Positions 16,759 through 25,693 are shown, numbered from the stretch's first letter. The stretch is 64,000 nt of DNA from Gordonia gummivorans (GCF_022513585.1 NZ_JAKWBF010000013.1:1-64000), one strand, 5' to 3'. Program-made: numbers and translations. Notes: a model not told the origin generated them from the letters alone.

Positions 16759-17577
16759 TCACGAATTGAGTTGGGCCGAAAGGAATCCTGCGGTGATCGC
16801 CAGGTTGCCGGGCGAGTCGAACTCCGCTCCCTCGTGGCCGGCGCCTCCGAGAACCACCAATGTGGATTCCGCGCCGACCCCGACGAGCGAGTCGTGCAGC
16901 AGTCGACTCTGGGCCGGCGGAGTGATCCTGTCGCGGTCACCGTGGGAGATGAGGAATGGCGGCGCCGAGGGCGCGACCCGGGAGAGCGGGCTCGCCTGCC
17001 AGGACACCTCGGTGGGTGTATCGACTTCGGCATCTCCGATCAGGGTCGCCTCGAACGGCGGAGGCAGCAAAAAGGATTCCACAGCACTGCGATGCGTGTT
17101 TGCAGCAAGATCCGACGGACCGAACCAGTGCACCACCGCATCGACGCGGCTGGACTCCTGCAGGTTCCCGCCCACGTCGCCCTCGAGCGCAGAGTCTCCC
17201 GCCGTCAGGCCGACCATGGTCGCGAGGTAAGCACCTGCGGACGCGCCCCACACACCGACCCGTTCGGTAGCAACCTGCAAGCTGTCTCCGTTGGCACGCA
17301 ACCAGCGCAGCGCACCCTTCACATCATGGATCGGGTTCGGGAAGGCTCCATGCTGTCCGAGCCGATAGTTCACCGACAGCACTGCGACGCCGTACGACGC
17401 AAGCCGCGAGAGGCGATCGTCGGCACCGTCCGCCTTGTCGCCGAGCTGCCACCCACCCCCGTGCAGGTAAACGACGACGGGCGGCAGCTCCGCCGACGGT
17501 CGATGGAGGTCGGCGGTGATCTCCACGCCGTTCACGGTTGCGATCGAGATATCTGACCGGACATGCACATCGCTCAT
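16759..17577 (-). CDS. alpha/beta-hydrolase, BD-FAE/esterase type
   Basis: A 272-residue hydrolase. It has HGGGWQLG (oxyanion hole), GVWGASAGAYLA with the nucleophile Ser in GxSxG, an acid in SHGDRDRITP and a C-terminal His in GAGHEGAEF. This is the hormone-sensitive-lipase/BD-FAE esterase layout, not the MhpC-type C-C hydrolase that would cleave a ring-fission product. ATG 17577 has AAGGAA upstream; a longer frame upstream has no site. It is transcribed with, or just before, the P450 operon (45-base gap). The likely role is hydrolysis of an ester or lactone; the substrate is unknown. Confidence 0.82.
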   Translation of the reverse strand: MSDVHVRSDISIATVNGVEITADLHRPSAELPPVVVYLHGGGWQLGDKADGADDRLSRLASYGVAVLSVNYRLGQHGAFPNPIHDVKGALRWLRANGDSLQVATERVGVWGASAGAYLATMVGLTAGDSALEGDVGGNLQESSRVDAVVHWFGPSDLAANTHRSAVESFLLPPPFEATLIGDAEVDTPTEVSWQASPLSRVAPSAPPFLISHGDRDRITPPAQSRLLHDSLVGVGAESTLVVLGGAGHEGAEFDSPGNLAITAGFLSAQLNS

Positions 17578-17736
17578 GTCAGTTCCTTCCGGGTGTGTGA
17601 AATAGGCTGTGCTGAACAATGATTCAGAACATTCTGGTGGTGTGATCCACAACACTATGGCAAGCCCGGATGCATGCCCATGTCGTCATGCGCACCAATT
17701 CGTGGCGCAATGCGCACCGCAGCGGTGAGTCACACG

Positions 17737-17767
17737 AAAAGGCCCGGCGATCCGTGATCGCCGGGCC
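17737..17767 (-). terminator. Rho-independent terminator of the meta-cleavage operon
   Basis: A perfect 12-bp stem (GGCCCGGCGATC / GATCGCCGGGCC) with a CGT loop. On the minus strand it is followed by TTTT at 17737-17740. It lies 21 bases after the stop of the tautomerase-family gene at 17789 and so ends the transcript that begins near 22388. It is the clearest terminator in the window. Confidence 0.85.
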
Positions 17768-17788
17768 AATTCCTACACTTATCCTCGC

Positions 17789-18220
17789 CTACCGCCAGTC
17801 TCCGCTCTCTACTCTCGCGCGGTCCGCGACCTCTTTCGAACGCACGGCACTGGCGGCCTTGCCGCCGATCCCCCAGTTTTCCGGAGCCACTTCAATGATC
17901 TGGCCACGCACGAGTCCGCGCTCGACGCCGAGGACATCGACGATCAGAGTCGTGAAGGCGGCCATTAGTTCCTGTCGCTGTGCAGCTGGGCGCCCAGCGA
18001 GCACGATCGCGGTGAAATACGGTGCAGCAGAACCACCCTCGGCCACGATCTCACCCGCGACGGCAAGTTGCGTCGGCTCGTAGTGCACGACGAAGGTCCG
18101 GACCCGCTCGATCGGTGAGTCAAGGATCTGCGAGTAGAGCGTGCTGGACTCGATCAGCAACGACCGCTCCTGCTCCGCCGTCGCAAGTCCTGTGGGTAGG
18201 TGAAAATGGGCTACGGGCAT
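17789..18220 (-). CDS. tautomerase-superfamily protein, 143 residues
   Basis: Begins MPVAHFHLP, so that Pro1 would be exposed as in the tautomerase superfamily, and is long enough for two beta-alpha-beta units (a fused 4-OT pair). A second conserved-looking half runs from about YFTAIVLAGRPAAQRQELMAAFTTLIVDVLG. AGGAG lies just before the ATG. It is the last gene of the acetaldehyde dehydrogenase/aldolase/aldehyde dehydrogenase/SDR operon and is followed by a terminator. It may isomerise a hydroxymuconate or a substituted analogue that the 69-residue 4-OT handles poorly; this is inference. Confidence 0.75.
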   Translation of the reverse strand: MPVAHFHLPTGLATAEQERSLLIESSTLYSQILDSPIERVRTFVVHYEPTQLAVAGEIVAEGGSAAPYFTAIVLAGRPAAQRQELMAAFTTLIVDVLGVERGLVRGQIIEVAPENWGIGGKAASAVRSKEVADRARVESGDWR

Positions 18221-18235
18221 GGAAACTCCTACATG

Positions 18236-18988
18236 TCATTGGATTCCGCGTCGCACGCCACCGTCGGCGGTCAGGACACAACCGTGCAGGACGGACGCTT
18301 GCGGGGCGAGCAGTGTCTCGACAAGCCAGGCGATCTCGTCGAGAGTCGGCAATCGACCGAGCGTGGTCTTGTTCCGGTACCGATCCCAGATCTGCTCGAT
18401 CGGCTGACCGGTCTCGGCGGACTCCGTCTCGATGAAGCGTCGGAGGCGAGGTGTGTCGATCGGACCCGGAGCGATGGTGTGCGTCGTGACGCCCTTCGGT
18501 CCGTAGAGCGCACTGATCTGTCGCATGAGGTTGAGCAAAGCGGCGTTCGCCGTGCCCGGGCCGGCGTCCAGCGGCCCCGGCTCCAAGCCCAGTGACCCGG
18601 CGATCGCCACAAAGCGAGACCCCTCGACGAGGCGATCGCGGACCCCCTGCAGGAGGCGTACCGGCCCCGCAACCTTGATGTTGGCCGCGGTTGCCAGCGC
18701 CGACGGCTCGATCGAGTCGGCCGATCCCTTGACCGGAAGGCCGGCCGCGAACACGGCCATGCGGACCGGTCCGTCCAAGGATCCCTTGATCTGATCCACA
18801 GACTCGTCACTCGCGATGTCCGCCGCGCAGCAGACGACCAGATCACTGATTGCGGCAAGCTTCTCCAGCTCGTCCGCCGAACGCGCCACCGCGACTACCT
18901 GGTAGCCCTTCGCCGCCAGACGTTCGGTGAAGATCGCCCCCATGGCGCCGGTCGCACCGACCACCACACAGGTTTCGTCGACAACCAT
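18236..18988 (-). CDS. SDR-family protein lacking the catalytic Tyr-Lys pair
   Basis: A 250-residue Rossmann protein with GATGAMGAIF at the N-terminus and an SDR-like end (GCVLTADGGVRRG). Where a normal SDR has YxxxK, this one reads AGPGTANAALLNLM, so both Tyr and Lys are absent. VAIAGSLG stands where the active-site Ser would be. The IAPGPIDTPRL segment after it is normal. It lies 6 bases after the aldehyde dehydrogenase and 15 before the tautomerase-family gene, clearly inside the meta-pathway operon. It may be a non-catalytic or differently acting SDR. The missing residues are seen directly; the meaning is open. Confidence 0.8.
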   Translation of the reverse strand: MVVDETCVVVGATGAMGAIFTERLAAKGYQVVAVARSADELEKLAAISDLVVCCAADIASDESVDQIKGSLDGPVRMAVFAAGLPVKGSADSIEPSALATAANIKVAGPVRLLQGVRDRLVEGSRFVAIAGSLGLEPGPLDAGPGTANAALLNLMRQISALYGPKGVTTHTIAPGPIDTPRLRRFIETESAETGQPIEQIWDRYRNKTTLGRLPTLDEIAWLVETLLAPQASVLHGCVLTADGGVRRGIQ

Positions 18989-18994
18989 TGTCGC

Positions 18995-20464
18995 TCAGCC
19001 GCGTAGTCGGATCGTGACAGCGCGCGGTTCGGTGAAGAACTCGCGTGAGTACTGGCCTCCTTCGCGGCCGAGGCCGCTGATGCCCTCCCCGCCGAACGGC
19101 AGGCGCAGATCGCGTTCGAAGAAGGTGTTGATCCACACGGTGCCGGCCTTCCATCGCGCAGCGAGACGGTGGGCACGATCGAGGTTCTGGGTGAACAGGA
19201 TTCCGGCGAGCCCGTAGGGTGAATCGTTGGTGATCCGCAGAGCTTCCTCTTCGGTGTCGAAACCGATCACCGTCTCGACAGGACCGAAGATCTCCTCACG
19301 CGCGGTGCGGGATTCGTTGGTCAAACCCGTGATGACGGTCGGCGGGAAATAGAATCCCCCGGCGTGGGCCTCATCGGTGAGACGTTCACCGCCGGTGACG
19401 ATCTTGCCGCCTTCCTCCTGCGCAAGTTCGACGTAGCCCGCCACCTTCTCGAGGTGGCGCTGCTCGATCAACGGCCCCATGAACGTCGACGCTTCCTTCG
19501 GATCACCGACGGTGAGTTTGCGGGCCTCCTCGGCGAACCGCTCCAGGAATTCTTCCCGGATCGAGTTCTGTACCAGGAGGCGGGAACCCGACAGGCAGAC
19601 CTGACCGTTGCCGCCGAAGATGGCGCGAATCGACATCGGCACTGCCACATCGAGATCCGCGTCGGCGAAGACGATGTTCGCCGACTTCCCACCCATCTCC
19701 GCCGACACCGGCGTGTGATTGAGCGCGGCCGCCTGCAGGATCTTGACGCCGGTGGCGCTCGAGCCGGTGAAGGTTATCCGGTCGACTCGCGGATCGGACG
19801 TCAGTGGTCCGGCGACCGCCTCACCACCGAAGCCGTGCACCACGTTGAGAACACCGGCCGGAAGTCCGGCCTCCAAGGCGATCTCGGCGAATCGGTTGGC
19901 GGTCAACGGAGTCTGCGGCGCCGGCTTGAGGACAACGGTGTTGCCAAAAGCCAATGCGGGAGCGATTTTCCAGGTCGCCAGCATCAGCGGCGCATTCCAC
20001 GGGCTGATCGCGGACACCACACCGGCCGGCGGATACAGCACGTACGACAGCAGATCTCCGTCGGGATAGGCCTCATTCGCCGCCATCGCCACGTAGTCGG
20101 CGAAGAACCGCAGGTTGTGTGCCACTCGCGGGATCTCCGCGTGCAGCGACTGCGTGATGGTCTTGCCGCCGTCACGGGTTTCCAACTGCGCAAGTTCTTC
20201 TCGGTGATCGTCTACGGCGTCGGCGACAGCGTGGAGAACCTTGGCGCGTTCTTTCGGTGACATCTGCGGCCACGGGCCGTCGTCGAACGCCTTGCGAGCC
20301 ACCGAGATGGCCGCACTGCCGTCGTCGGCGGTGCCACGGGCGACGGTGGCCAGCAGACTCCCGTCGTGCGGATCACGAGACTCGAAGGTGGATCCGTCCG
20401 ACGCCGTCTTCCACTCGTCGCCGATGAGATGGCGTATCTCGATCGGGGCGTTGATCGCGGTCAT
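18995..20464 (-). CDS. 2-hydroxymuconic semialdehyde dehydrogenase-type aldehyde dehydrogenase
   Basis: A 489-residue NAD-dependent aldehyde dehydrogenase. Catalytic Cys290 is in GGNGQVCLSGSR, general base Glu256 in AEMGGKS, and the cofactor loop FTGSSATG is near residue 232. It should oxidise the semialdehyde from catechol meta-cleavage to 4-oxalocrotonate. Its start overlaps the aldolase stop by 4 bases. The operon position, with the aldolase and acetaldehyde dehydrogenase, supports this over other aldehyde substrates. Members of the 5-carboxymethyl-HMS (HpaE) branch look alike, so the exact side chain is open. Confidence 0.87.
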   Translation of the reverse strand: MTAINAPIEIRHLIGDEWKTASDGSTFESRDPHDGSLLATVARGTADDGSAAISVARKAFDDGPWPQMSPKERAKVLHAVADAVDDHREELAQLETRDGGKTITQSLHAEIPRVAHNLRFFADYVAMAANEAYPDGDLLSYVLYPPAGVVSAISPWNAPLMLATWKIAPALAFGNTVVLKPAPQTPLTANRFAEIALEAGLPAGVLNVVHGFGGEAVAGPLTSDPRVDRITFTGSSATGVKILQAAALNHTPVSAEMGGKSANIVFADADLDVAVPMSIRAIFGGNGQVCLSGSRLLVQNSIREEFLERFAEEARKLTVGDPKEASTFMGPLIEQRHLEKVAGYVELAQEEGGKIVTGGERLTDEAHAGGFYFPPTVITGLTNESRTAREEIFGPVETVIGFDTEEEALRITNDSPYGLAGILFTQNLDRAHRLAARWKAGTVWINTFFERDLRLPFGGEGISGLGREGGQYSREFFTEPRAVTIRLRG

Positions 20465-21513
20465 ACCGTGGCCACCTCCGGGGTCTCATAGGTGCGTCCC
20501 GCCAGCTCCGACGCGACGTCGATGATCATGTCCTCTTGTCCTCCGATCACACCACGACGACCGAGTTCCAGAAGGATTTCCCGAGTCGAGATGCCGAACT
20601 TCTTTGCCGCACGCTTGGTGGGGTGGAAGAACGTCGAGTAGACGCCCGCATAGCCGAGCACCAGGGCGGTCTCGTCCACGATCTGCGGTTCCTTCATCAA
20701 CGGCGCGACAACATGTTCGGCGGTGTCGATGAGCGGGAAGAGGTCGACGCCGGTGTCCCAGCCTGCGCGCTCGAAGGCGGCTGCAAGCACCTCGGTCTGT
20801 GCGTTGCCTGCGCTGGCGCCGAGCCCTCGCAGCGATCCGTCGATGTAGGTGGCACCGTTCTCGGCGGCCGTGAGCGCGTTGGCAATTCCCACTCCGAGGT
20901 TGTTGTGGGCGTGGAAGCCGATGTCGGCCGAGATCGCCGTGCGCAGCGCGGCCACCCGCTCGCCGGCCTGCTGCGGCACCATCGCGCCGGCGGAGTCCAC
21001 CACGTAGACGACGTCGGCGCCGTACGAGTCGAGCTTGGCGGCCTGTTCGGCCAGTGGCTCTGCCTCGAGCTTGTGGCTCATCATCAGGAAGCACATGACG
21101 TTGAGGCCCTTGTCTTTTGCCCACTCGACAGGCTGCTGACCGCAATCGGCCTCGGTGCAGTGCACGGCGACGCGCACGGTCTTGATCCCGGCGTCGATGG
21201 CTCCCTGCAACTCGTTCAACGTGGCGATGCCCGGGACGTAGAGCACGGCGATGTCGGCGTTGTCGACCGCGCCGACGGCGGCCCGCACATAGTCGGGGTC
21301 GGTGGCCGCGGCGAATCCGTACTGGATCGACGACGCCCCCAGCCCAATGCCGTGCGCGACCTCGATCGTGGAGATTCCGGCCCGGTCGAGTCCGGCGGCG
21401 ATGGCGGCGACGTTGTCGGTGGTGAACTGATGCGACACACTCGACATCCCATCGCGGAGGGTGGTGTCGACGAGGGTGACCTTGCGGTCGGCTGCGGTTC
21501 CGTCGGTGCTCAT
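20461..21513 (-). CDS. 4-hydroxy-2-oxovalerate aldolase
   Basis: A 350-residue HMGL-type TIM-barrel aldolase (DmpG/BphI/HsaF family) that cleaves 4-hydroxy-2-oxovalerate to pyruvate and acetaldehyde. Metal-site and catalytic parts are DTTLRDGM (16-23) and the HxH pair His201/His203 in HAHNNLG. The C-terminal domain that contacts the dehydrogenase partner is present ([23 protein letters not shown]). It overlaps the acetaldehyde dehydrogenase gene upstream and the aldehyde dehydrogenase gene downstream, each by 4 bases. The aldolase and acetaldehyde dehydrogenase form a channelling complex in all studied cases. Confidence 0.95.
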   Translation of the reverse strand: MSTDGTAADRKVTLVDTTLRDGMSSVSHQFTTDNVAAIAAGLDRAGISTIEVAHGIGLGASSIQYGFAAATDPDYVRAAVGAVDNADIAVLYVPGIATLNELQGAIDAGIKTVRVAVHCTEADCGQQPVEWAKDKGLNVMCFLMMSHKLEAEPLAEQAAKLDSYGADVVYVVDSAGAMVPQQAGERVAALRTAISADIGFHAHNNLGVGIANALTAAENGATYIDGSLRGLGASAGNAQTEVLAAAFERAGWDTGVDLFPLIDTAEHVVAPLMKEPQIVDETALVLGYAGVYSTFFHPTKRAAKKFGISTREILLELGRRGVIGGQEDMIIDVASELAGRTYETPEVATV

Positions 21514-22388
21514 TGAGCTGCTCCTGTCACGAGGTTCTCGGAGGCCATGACGTCGGCGACGCGCACGGCGGCTGCGGTGATGATGTCGAGGTTGCCGGCG
21601 TAGGTGGGCAGGAAATCGCCTGCGCCAACCACTTCGAGCATGACGGTGACGAGATCACCGTCGACGTCGACGAGCTTGAGGGTGTATCCGGGCACGTACT
21701 TCTGGACTTCGGCGACCATGTCGATGACGGCCCGCTCGATGGCGACGGCGTCGGGGTTGCGCACCTTGGCGTAGACGGTGTCGCGCATGTTCATCGGCGG
21801 CTCGGCCGGATTGATCACCGAGATGGCCTTGGCGCGGTCGGCGCCGGCCACCGTCGCGAGCGCGCGGCCCGTCTTCTCACTGAACTCACTGAGGTTCTGC
21901 CGGGTGCCCGGGCCGGCGCTCTTCGACGCGATCGCGGCGACGATCTCGCCGTAGGAGGCGTCGGCCACCTCGTTGATCGCATACAGGATCGGGATGGTCG
22001 CCTGCCCGGCGCAACTCACCATGTTGACGTTGGGTGCCCTGAGATGTTCGTGCAGGTTGACCGCAGGCACGACGTAGGGACCGACCGACGACGGGGTCAG
22101 ATCGATGGCCGTGATGCCCGCCTCGGCGTAGCGGGGTGCCGCCGCAGCGTGGATCTTGGCCGAGGTGGCCTCGAAGATGAGGTCGGGCCGCTCGGGCTGT
22201 GCGAGGAGCCAATCGACACCCTCGGCGGAGGTTTCCAGTCCTTCCGCGCGGGCGCGGGCAATGCCTTCACTCTTCGGGTCGATGCCGATCATGTACTTGG
22301 GTTCCACGTTCTCCGAACGCAGCAGCTTGTACATCAGGTCCGTCCCGATGTTGCCCGATCCGACTATCGCGGCGGTCAACCGACTCAT
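21510..22388 (-). CDS. acetaldehyde dehydrogenase (acylating)
   Basis: A 292-residue enzyme (DmpF/BphJ/HsaG family) that turns acetaldehyde, NAD and CoA into acetyl-CoA. NAD site GSGNIGTDL starts at residue 10; the catalytic Cys126 is in [11 protein letters not shown]. It is the first gene of the minus-strand operon, with AGGAG ahead of the ATG, and overlaps the aldolase gene by 4 bases. Divergent from the catechol dioxygenase gene, with a palindrome between them. Confidence 0.95.
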   Translation of the reverse strand: MSRLTAAIVGSGNIGTDLMYKLLRSENVEPKYMIGIDPKSEGIARARAEGLETSAEGVDWLLAQPERPDLIFEATSAKIHAAAAPRYAEAGITAIDLTPSSVGPYVVPAVNLHEHLRAPNVNMVSCAGQATIPILYAINEVADASYGEIVAAIASKSAGPGTRQNLSEFSEKTGRALATVAGADRAKAISVINPAEPPMNMRDTVYAKVRNPDAVAIERAVIDMVAEVQKYVPGYTLKLVDVDGDLVTVMLEVVGAGDFLPTYAGNLDIITAAAVRVADVMASENLVTGAAQ

Positions 22389-22497
22389 GGTGTTCTCCTC
22401 TACTCGCGGTGCGATACCGACGACGGTAGGTACTTGGTCCCGGCGAGCGGGCCGGTCGACGACGTACCCGGATCAACGGCGACGACAATCGGCGGTT

Positions 22498-22514
22498 GTT
22501 CGGCAATGCCGAAC
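22498..22514. promoter_or_regulatory. palindrome GTTCGGCA-A-TGCCGAAC, likely operator
   Basis: A perfect 17-bp palindrome in the 226-base gap between the divergent acetaldehyde dehydrogenase (start 22388) and catechol dioxygenase (start 22615) genes, about 100 bases from each. The spot and symmetry suit an operator controlling both operons. IclR-type proteins, two of which are encoded at 8-10 kb, are candidates. No identical copy was noticed elsewhere in the window. Confidence 0.55.
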
Positions 22515-22614
22515 GTGGGTGACTGGGGTCACAAACACGGCCATGCTGTGAGCATCCAGTAGATGGAAGGTCCCCGCAGACGCGGTGCCCGCACGATTGA
22601 CCACAGGAGAACCG

Positions 22615-23703
22615 ATGAGCGAGAACCCCGCCCGTTTCGATGTCGCGCACCTGGCGCGCTGCGAACTCTTCAGCCCCAAGCCGCAGGAAACCGAGGACTT
22701 CTTCACCCGTTTTCTCGGGATGTACGTGACCAAGCGCGAAGGTCAGTCGGTGTTTCTCCGTGGTTACGAGGACCCCTATCAGTGGAGCCTCAAGATCACC
22801 GAGTCCGACCAGCCCGGCATGGGTCACGCAGCAATGCGCACCAGCTCACCGGAGGCTCTCGAGCGCCGGGCGTCGTCGCTCAAGGACGGCAACATCGACA
22901 GCAAGTGGCACGAAGACGAGTTCGGCTACGGCAAGACCCTGTCCTACAAGACCGCCGACGGCCACAACTTTGCCCTCTTATGGGAGGCCGAGAAGTACGT
23001 CGCCCCACCGGAATTGCAGAGCAAGATTCTCTCGCGTCCGTCGAAGAAGCCGTTGCAGGGCATTCCCGTGAAGCGCATCGACCACCTGAACCTGATGGCG
23101 TCGGACGTGACTGCGGTGAAGAACGAGTTCGAGCGGCACCTCGGATTCCGTACCACCGAACGCGTCGTCGACGGTGAGGTCGAAATCGGCGCATGGATGA
23201 GTTCGAATCTGTTGGGCCACGAGATCGCCTGCATGCGCGACATGACCGGCGGCGCAGGTAAACTCCACCACCTCGCGTTCTACTACGGTAACGGCCAGCA
23301 CAACATCGACGCGGCAGAGATGTTCCGCGACTACGACATTCAGATCGAGGCCGGACCGGACGTGCACGGCATCACGCAAGGACAGTTCCTCTATGTGTTC
23401 GAGCCCGGCGGCAACCGCATCGAACTGTTCGGCGAAGCGGGCTATCTGCACATGGATCCGGATGCACAGACCAAGACCTGGAACATGGCCGACATCGACA
23501 CCGGCCTGGCCATTGGTGGGGCGAAACTCCCCTGGGAGACCTACTTCACCTACGGAACCCCCAGTCCACTCACGCTCGATCAGCACATCGAGCAGTTCGC
23601 GCACTTCGGCCCCGGGCAGGAACCGCCGGCCGTCGAAGCAGCCGAGGAGAACATCCCACTGGAGATCGACCACTCCCGCGCGGTGGCGGGCTCACCCGTC
23701 TGA
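22615..23703 (+). CDS. catechol 2,3-dioxygenase (type I extradiol dioxygenase)
   Basis: A 362-residue extradiol dioxygenase with two vicinal-oxygen-chelate domains, opening the catechol ring next to the hydroxyls to a 2-hydroxymuconic semialdehyde. The metal ligands fit His157 (IDHLNL), His219 (KLHHLAF) and Glu270 (NRIELFGEAGY), the usual 2-His-1-carboxylate set for Fe(II). The enzyme is longer than the 307-residue XylE type because of a C-terminal tail of about 80 residues after the Glu ligand. In that it is closer to homoprotocatechuate- or alkylcatechol-type enzymes such as AphC. AGGAGA precedes the ATG. It is transcribed away from the lower-pathway operon. Confidence 0.92.
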   Translation: MSENPARFDVAHLARCELFSPKPQETEDFFTRFLGMYVTKREGQSVFLRGYEDPYQWSLKITESDQPGMGHAAMRTSSPEALERRASSLKDGNIDSKWHEDEFGYGKTLSYKTADGHNFALLWEAEKYVAPPELQSKILSRPSKKPLQGIPVKRIDHLNLMASDVTAVKNEFERHLGFRTTERVVDGEVEIGAWMSSNLLGHEIACMRDMTGGAGKLHHLAFYYGNGQHNIDAAEMFRDYDIQIEAGPDVHGITQGQFLYVFEPGGNRIELFGEAGYLHMDPDAQTKTWNMADIDTGLAIGGAKLPWETYFTYGTPSPLTLDQHIEQFAHFGPGQEPPAVEAAEENIPLEIDHSRAVAGSPV

Positions 23704-23720
23704 CCTGTACCTGCGTCGCT

Positions 23721-23752
23721 CCCGCCGCTTCCTGTGCTCTGGAAGCGGCGGG
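23721..23752. terminator. strong hairpin after the catechol dioxygenase gene
   Basis: Perfect 12-bp stem CCCGCCGCTTCC / GGAAGCGGCGGG with an 8-base loop, starting 18 bases after the dioxygenase stop. No T run follows, as is common for GC-rich actinobacterial terminators. Confidence 0.65.
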
Positions 23753-23815
23753 TCGCACGTTAGGGGTAACGGCAATGCCTCCCATGCGCGGGCGAAGTGG
23801 AGTTGAGTGGAAAGC

Positions 23816-24829
23816 ATGTACGGAGCCGTATTGCATGCGCCACGGGACGTCCGCTTCGAGGAACGATCCGACCCCACCATCGTCGAACCGTCGGATGCGG
23901 TTGTCCGCACGGTCGCGGCCTGCGTCTGCGGGTCCGACCTGTGGCGATACCGCGGAATCACACCCGTGCCCAAGCCCATGCCGATCGGTCACGAGTTCTG
24001 CGGGGTGGTCACCGCGATCGGCGATGGCGTCACCACCGTGAAACCGGGCGACTTCGTGGTCGGCGGATTCAATCCCTCCGACAACACCTGCCCGCTGTGC
24101 CACAAGAGCGCCACCGCCAACTGTCAGCACGGATCGCACTACGACGGCGCGCAGGCCGAGCAGATCCGCATCCCGATGGCCGACGGCACGCTGATCGCGA
24201 CCCCCGAGTCGCCACCCGACGACCTGATCCCGAGCCTGCTCGCGCTGTCGGACGTCATGTGCACCGGGTGGCACGCAGCGGTGTCGGCAGGTGTCGGGCC
24301 CGGCACGAGTGTCGCTGTCGTCGGCGACGGCGCGGTCGGCCTGTGCGCGGTGCTCGCCGCGCGGCAGCTGGGTGCCCAGACGGTGATCGCCATGAGCCGT
24401 CATGAGGCACGCCAGAAGATCGCGAACGAATTCGGCGCCACCCACATCGTCCCCGAACGCGACGACGAGGGCATCGCCAAGATCAAGGATCTGACCGGCG
24501 GCATCGGCGCCGATTGCGTCCTCGAGTGCGTTGGCACCGAAGGAGCCCGGCTGCAGGCGGCGGGCTCTGTTCGCGATGGCGGCAACATCGGGCTCGTCGG
24601 GGTGCCGCACGGCGATCTCCCCATCGACCAGTTGTTCTGGCGCAACGTCGGCATCAAGGGCGGACCGGCGAATTGCCGAGCCTACCTACCTCACCTCATA
24701 GATCTGACGTGGTCGCGAAAGATCCACCCCGGCTTGGTCTTCGACCTCGACCTCCCGCTCAGCGACATCGCCGAGGCCTTCGCCGCCATGGACGAACGTC
24801 GCGCCATCAAGTCGCTCGTCACGCCCTGA
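23816..24829 (+). CDS. zinc-dependent alcohol dehydrogenase family protein
   Basis: A 337-residue medium-chain dehydrogenase. Catalytic-zinc residues are in CVCGSDLWR and GHEF; the structural-zinc loop reads CPLCHKSATANC with three, not four, cysteines. The NAD(P) site is VAVVGDGAVGLCAV. It lies 113 bases after the dioxygenase with a hairpin between, so it may have its own promoter. The role could be oxidation of an alcohol side chain; this is not fixed by the sequence. Its last 144 bases are overlapped on the other strand by the 3' end of the exporter gene. Confidence 0.83.
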   Translation: MYGAVLHAPRDVRFEERSDPTIVEPSDAVVRTVAACVCGSDLWRYRGITPVPKPMPIGHEFCGVVTAIGDGVTTVKPGDFVVGGFNPSDNTCPLCHKSATANCQHGSHYDGAQAEQIRIPMADGTLIATPESPPDDLIPSLLALSDVMCTGWHAAVSAGVGPGTSVAVVGDGAVGLCAVLAARQLGAQTVIAMSRHEARQKIANEFGATHIVPERDDEGIAKIKDLTGGIGADCVLECVGTEGARLQAAGSVRDGGNIGLVGVPHGDLPIDQLFWRNVGIKGGPANCRAYLPHLIDLTWSRKIHPGLVFDLDLPLSDIAEAFAAMDERRAIKSLVTP

Positions 24830-25693
24830 CACCGACCGGGCCGTCACCACGGTGCCGATGCTGGCGGCGATGACCAAGTCGATGGCCGCGAGTCGTAGTG
24901 GCCCGGTCGGCTGATTCAGCAACACCCAGCCGGCAAGTGCCGCGACGATGGGCTCCAGGCTCAGCAGGATGCTGAAGACATGTCGCGGAAGTCGGCGCAG
25001 CGCAGCGAATTCCAGCGTGTATGGGATGACCGACGACAGCACGGCAACCGCAAGAACACCCACCAGCAGAGTTGGGTCATCGAGCGCACGCATTGCGCCT
25101 GATGCTCCCAACGGCAACACGAACACCGTCGAAAATGCCAGTGCGACAGCAAGTCCGCCGGCGCCCGGCACTGCGTCGCCGACTCGCGCACTCGCGATGA
25201 TGTAGAGCGCCCAGAATGATCCGGCCACCAAGGCGAACAGAACGCCGACGAAATCGAGCGAATCAGCCTGCGTCGCGCTCTCGACGCCGAGCAGGCCGAT
25301 ACCGGTGAACGCCAGCGCAACCCAGGCCAGGTCGACGGCGCGACGCGACAGCACGGCCGACAGCAGCAGTGGTCCCAGGAACTCGATGGCCACCGCCGCG
25401 CCCAGCGGCAACCGCTCGATGGCGCAGTAGAACGACCCGTTCATCCCGCCCAGTGCGAGTCCGAACAACCCGACGGACCGCCACTGGGACCAGGTCCACC
25501 GTCGCACTCGCGGGCGAACCACGACCAGGAGGATCGCGGCAGCCAGTCCCAAGCGCATCGTGGTGACGCCCCACGAGCCCATGGCCGGAAACAGGTGCAC
25601 CGCGATCGCCGCCCCGAACTGCAGCGATACGCATGATCCGAGGATCATCCCCACTGCGGGAGCAGATGCGGGAGCGCGTGCCGTCGTGCTCAC
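24686..25693 (-). CDS. EamA/RhtA-type drug/metabolite transporter
   Basis: A polytopic membrane protein with about ten hydrophobic helices in two EamA repeats ([34 protein letters not shown] in the first; SLEPIVAALAGWVLL in the second). It likely exports amino acids or a metabolite, as RhtA does. The expected end of the family is near VTARSVSGRDE; the last ~48 codons run antisense into the zinc-dehydrogenase gene and look hydrophilic and non-homologous. An original stop may have been lost. GTG start at 25693; divergent LysR gene 87 bases away. Confidence 0.82.
   Translation of the reverse strand: MSTTARAPASAPAVGMILGSCVSLQFGAAIAVHLFPAMGSWGVTTMRLGLAAAILLVVVRPRVRRWTWSQWRSVGLFGLALGGMNGSFYCAIERLPLGAAVAIEFLGPLLLSAVLSRRAVDLAWVALAFTGIGLLGVESATQADSLDFVGVLFALVAGSFWALYIIASARVGDAVPGAGGLAVALAFSTVFVLPLGASGAMRALDDPTLLVGVLAVAVLSSVIPYTLEFAALRRLPRHVFSILLSLEPIVAALAGWVLLNQPTGPLRLAAIDLVIAASIGTVVTARSVSGRDERLDGATFVHGGEGLGDVAEREVEVEDQAGVDLSRPRQIYEVR

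Noticed and set aside
16759-17577. The esterase as the C-C hydrolase of the meta pathway
   Set aside because: It has the HGGGW and GASAG layout of BD-FAE/HSL esterases, not that of MhpC/BphD enzymes.
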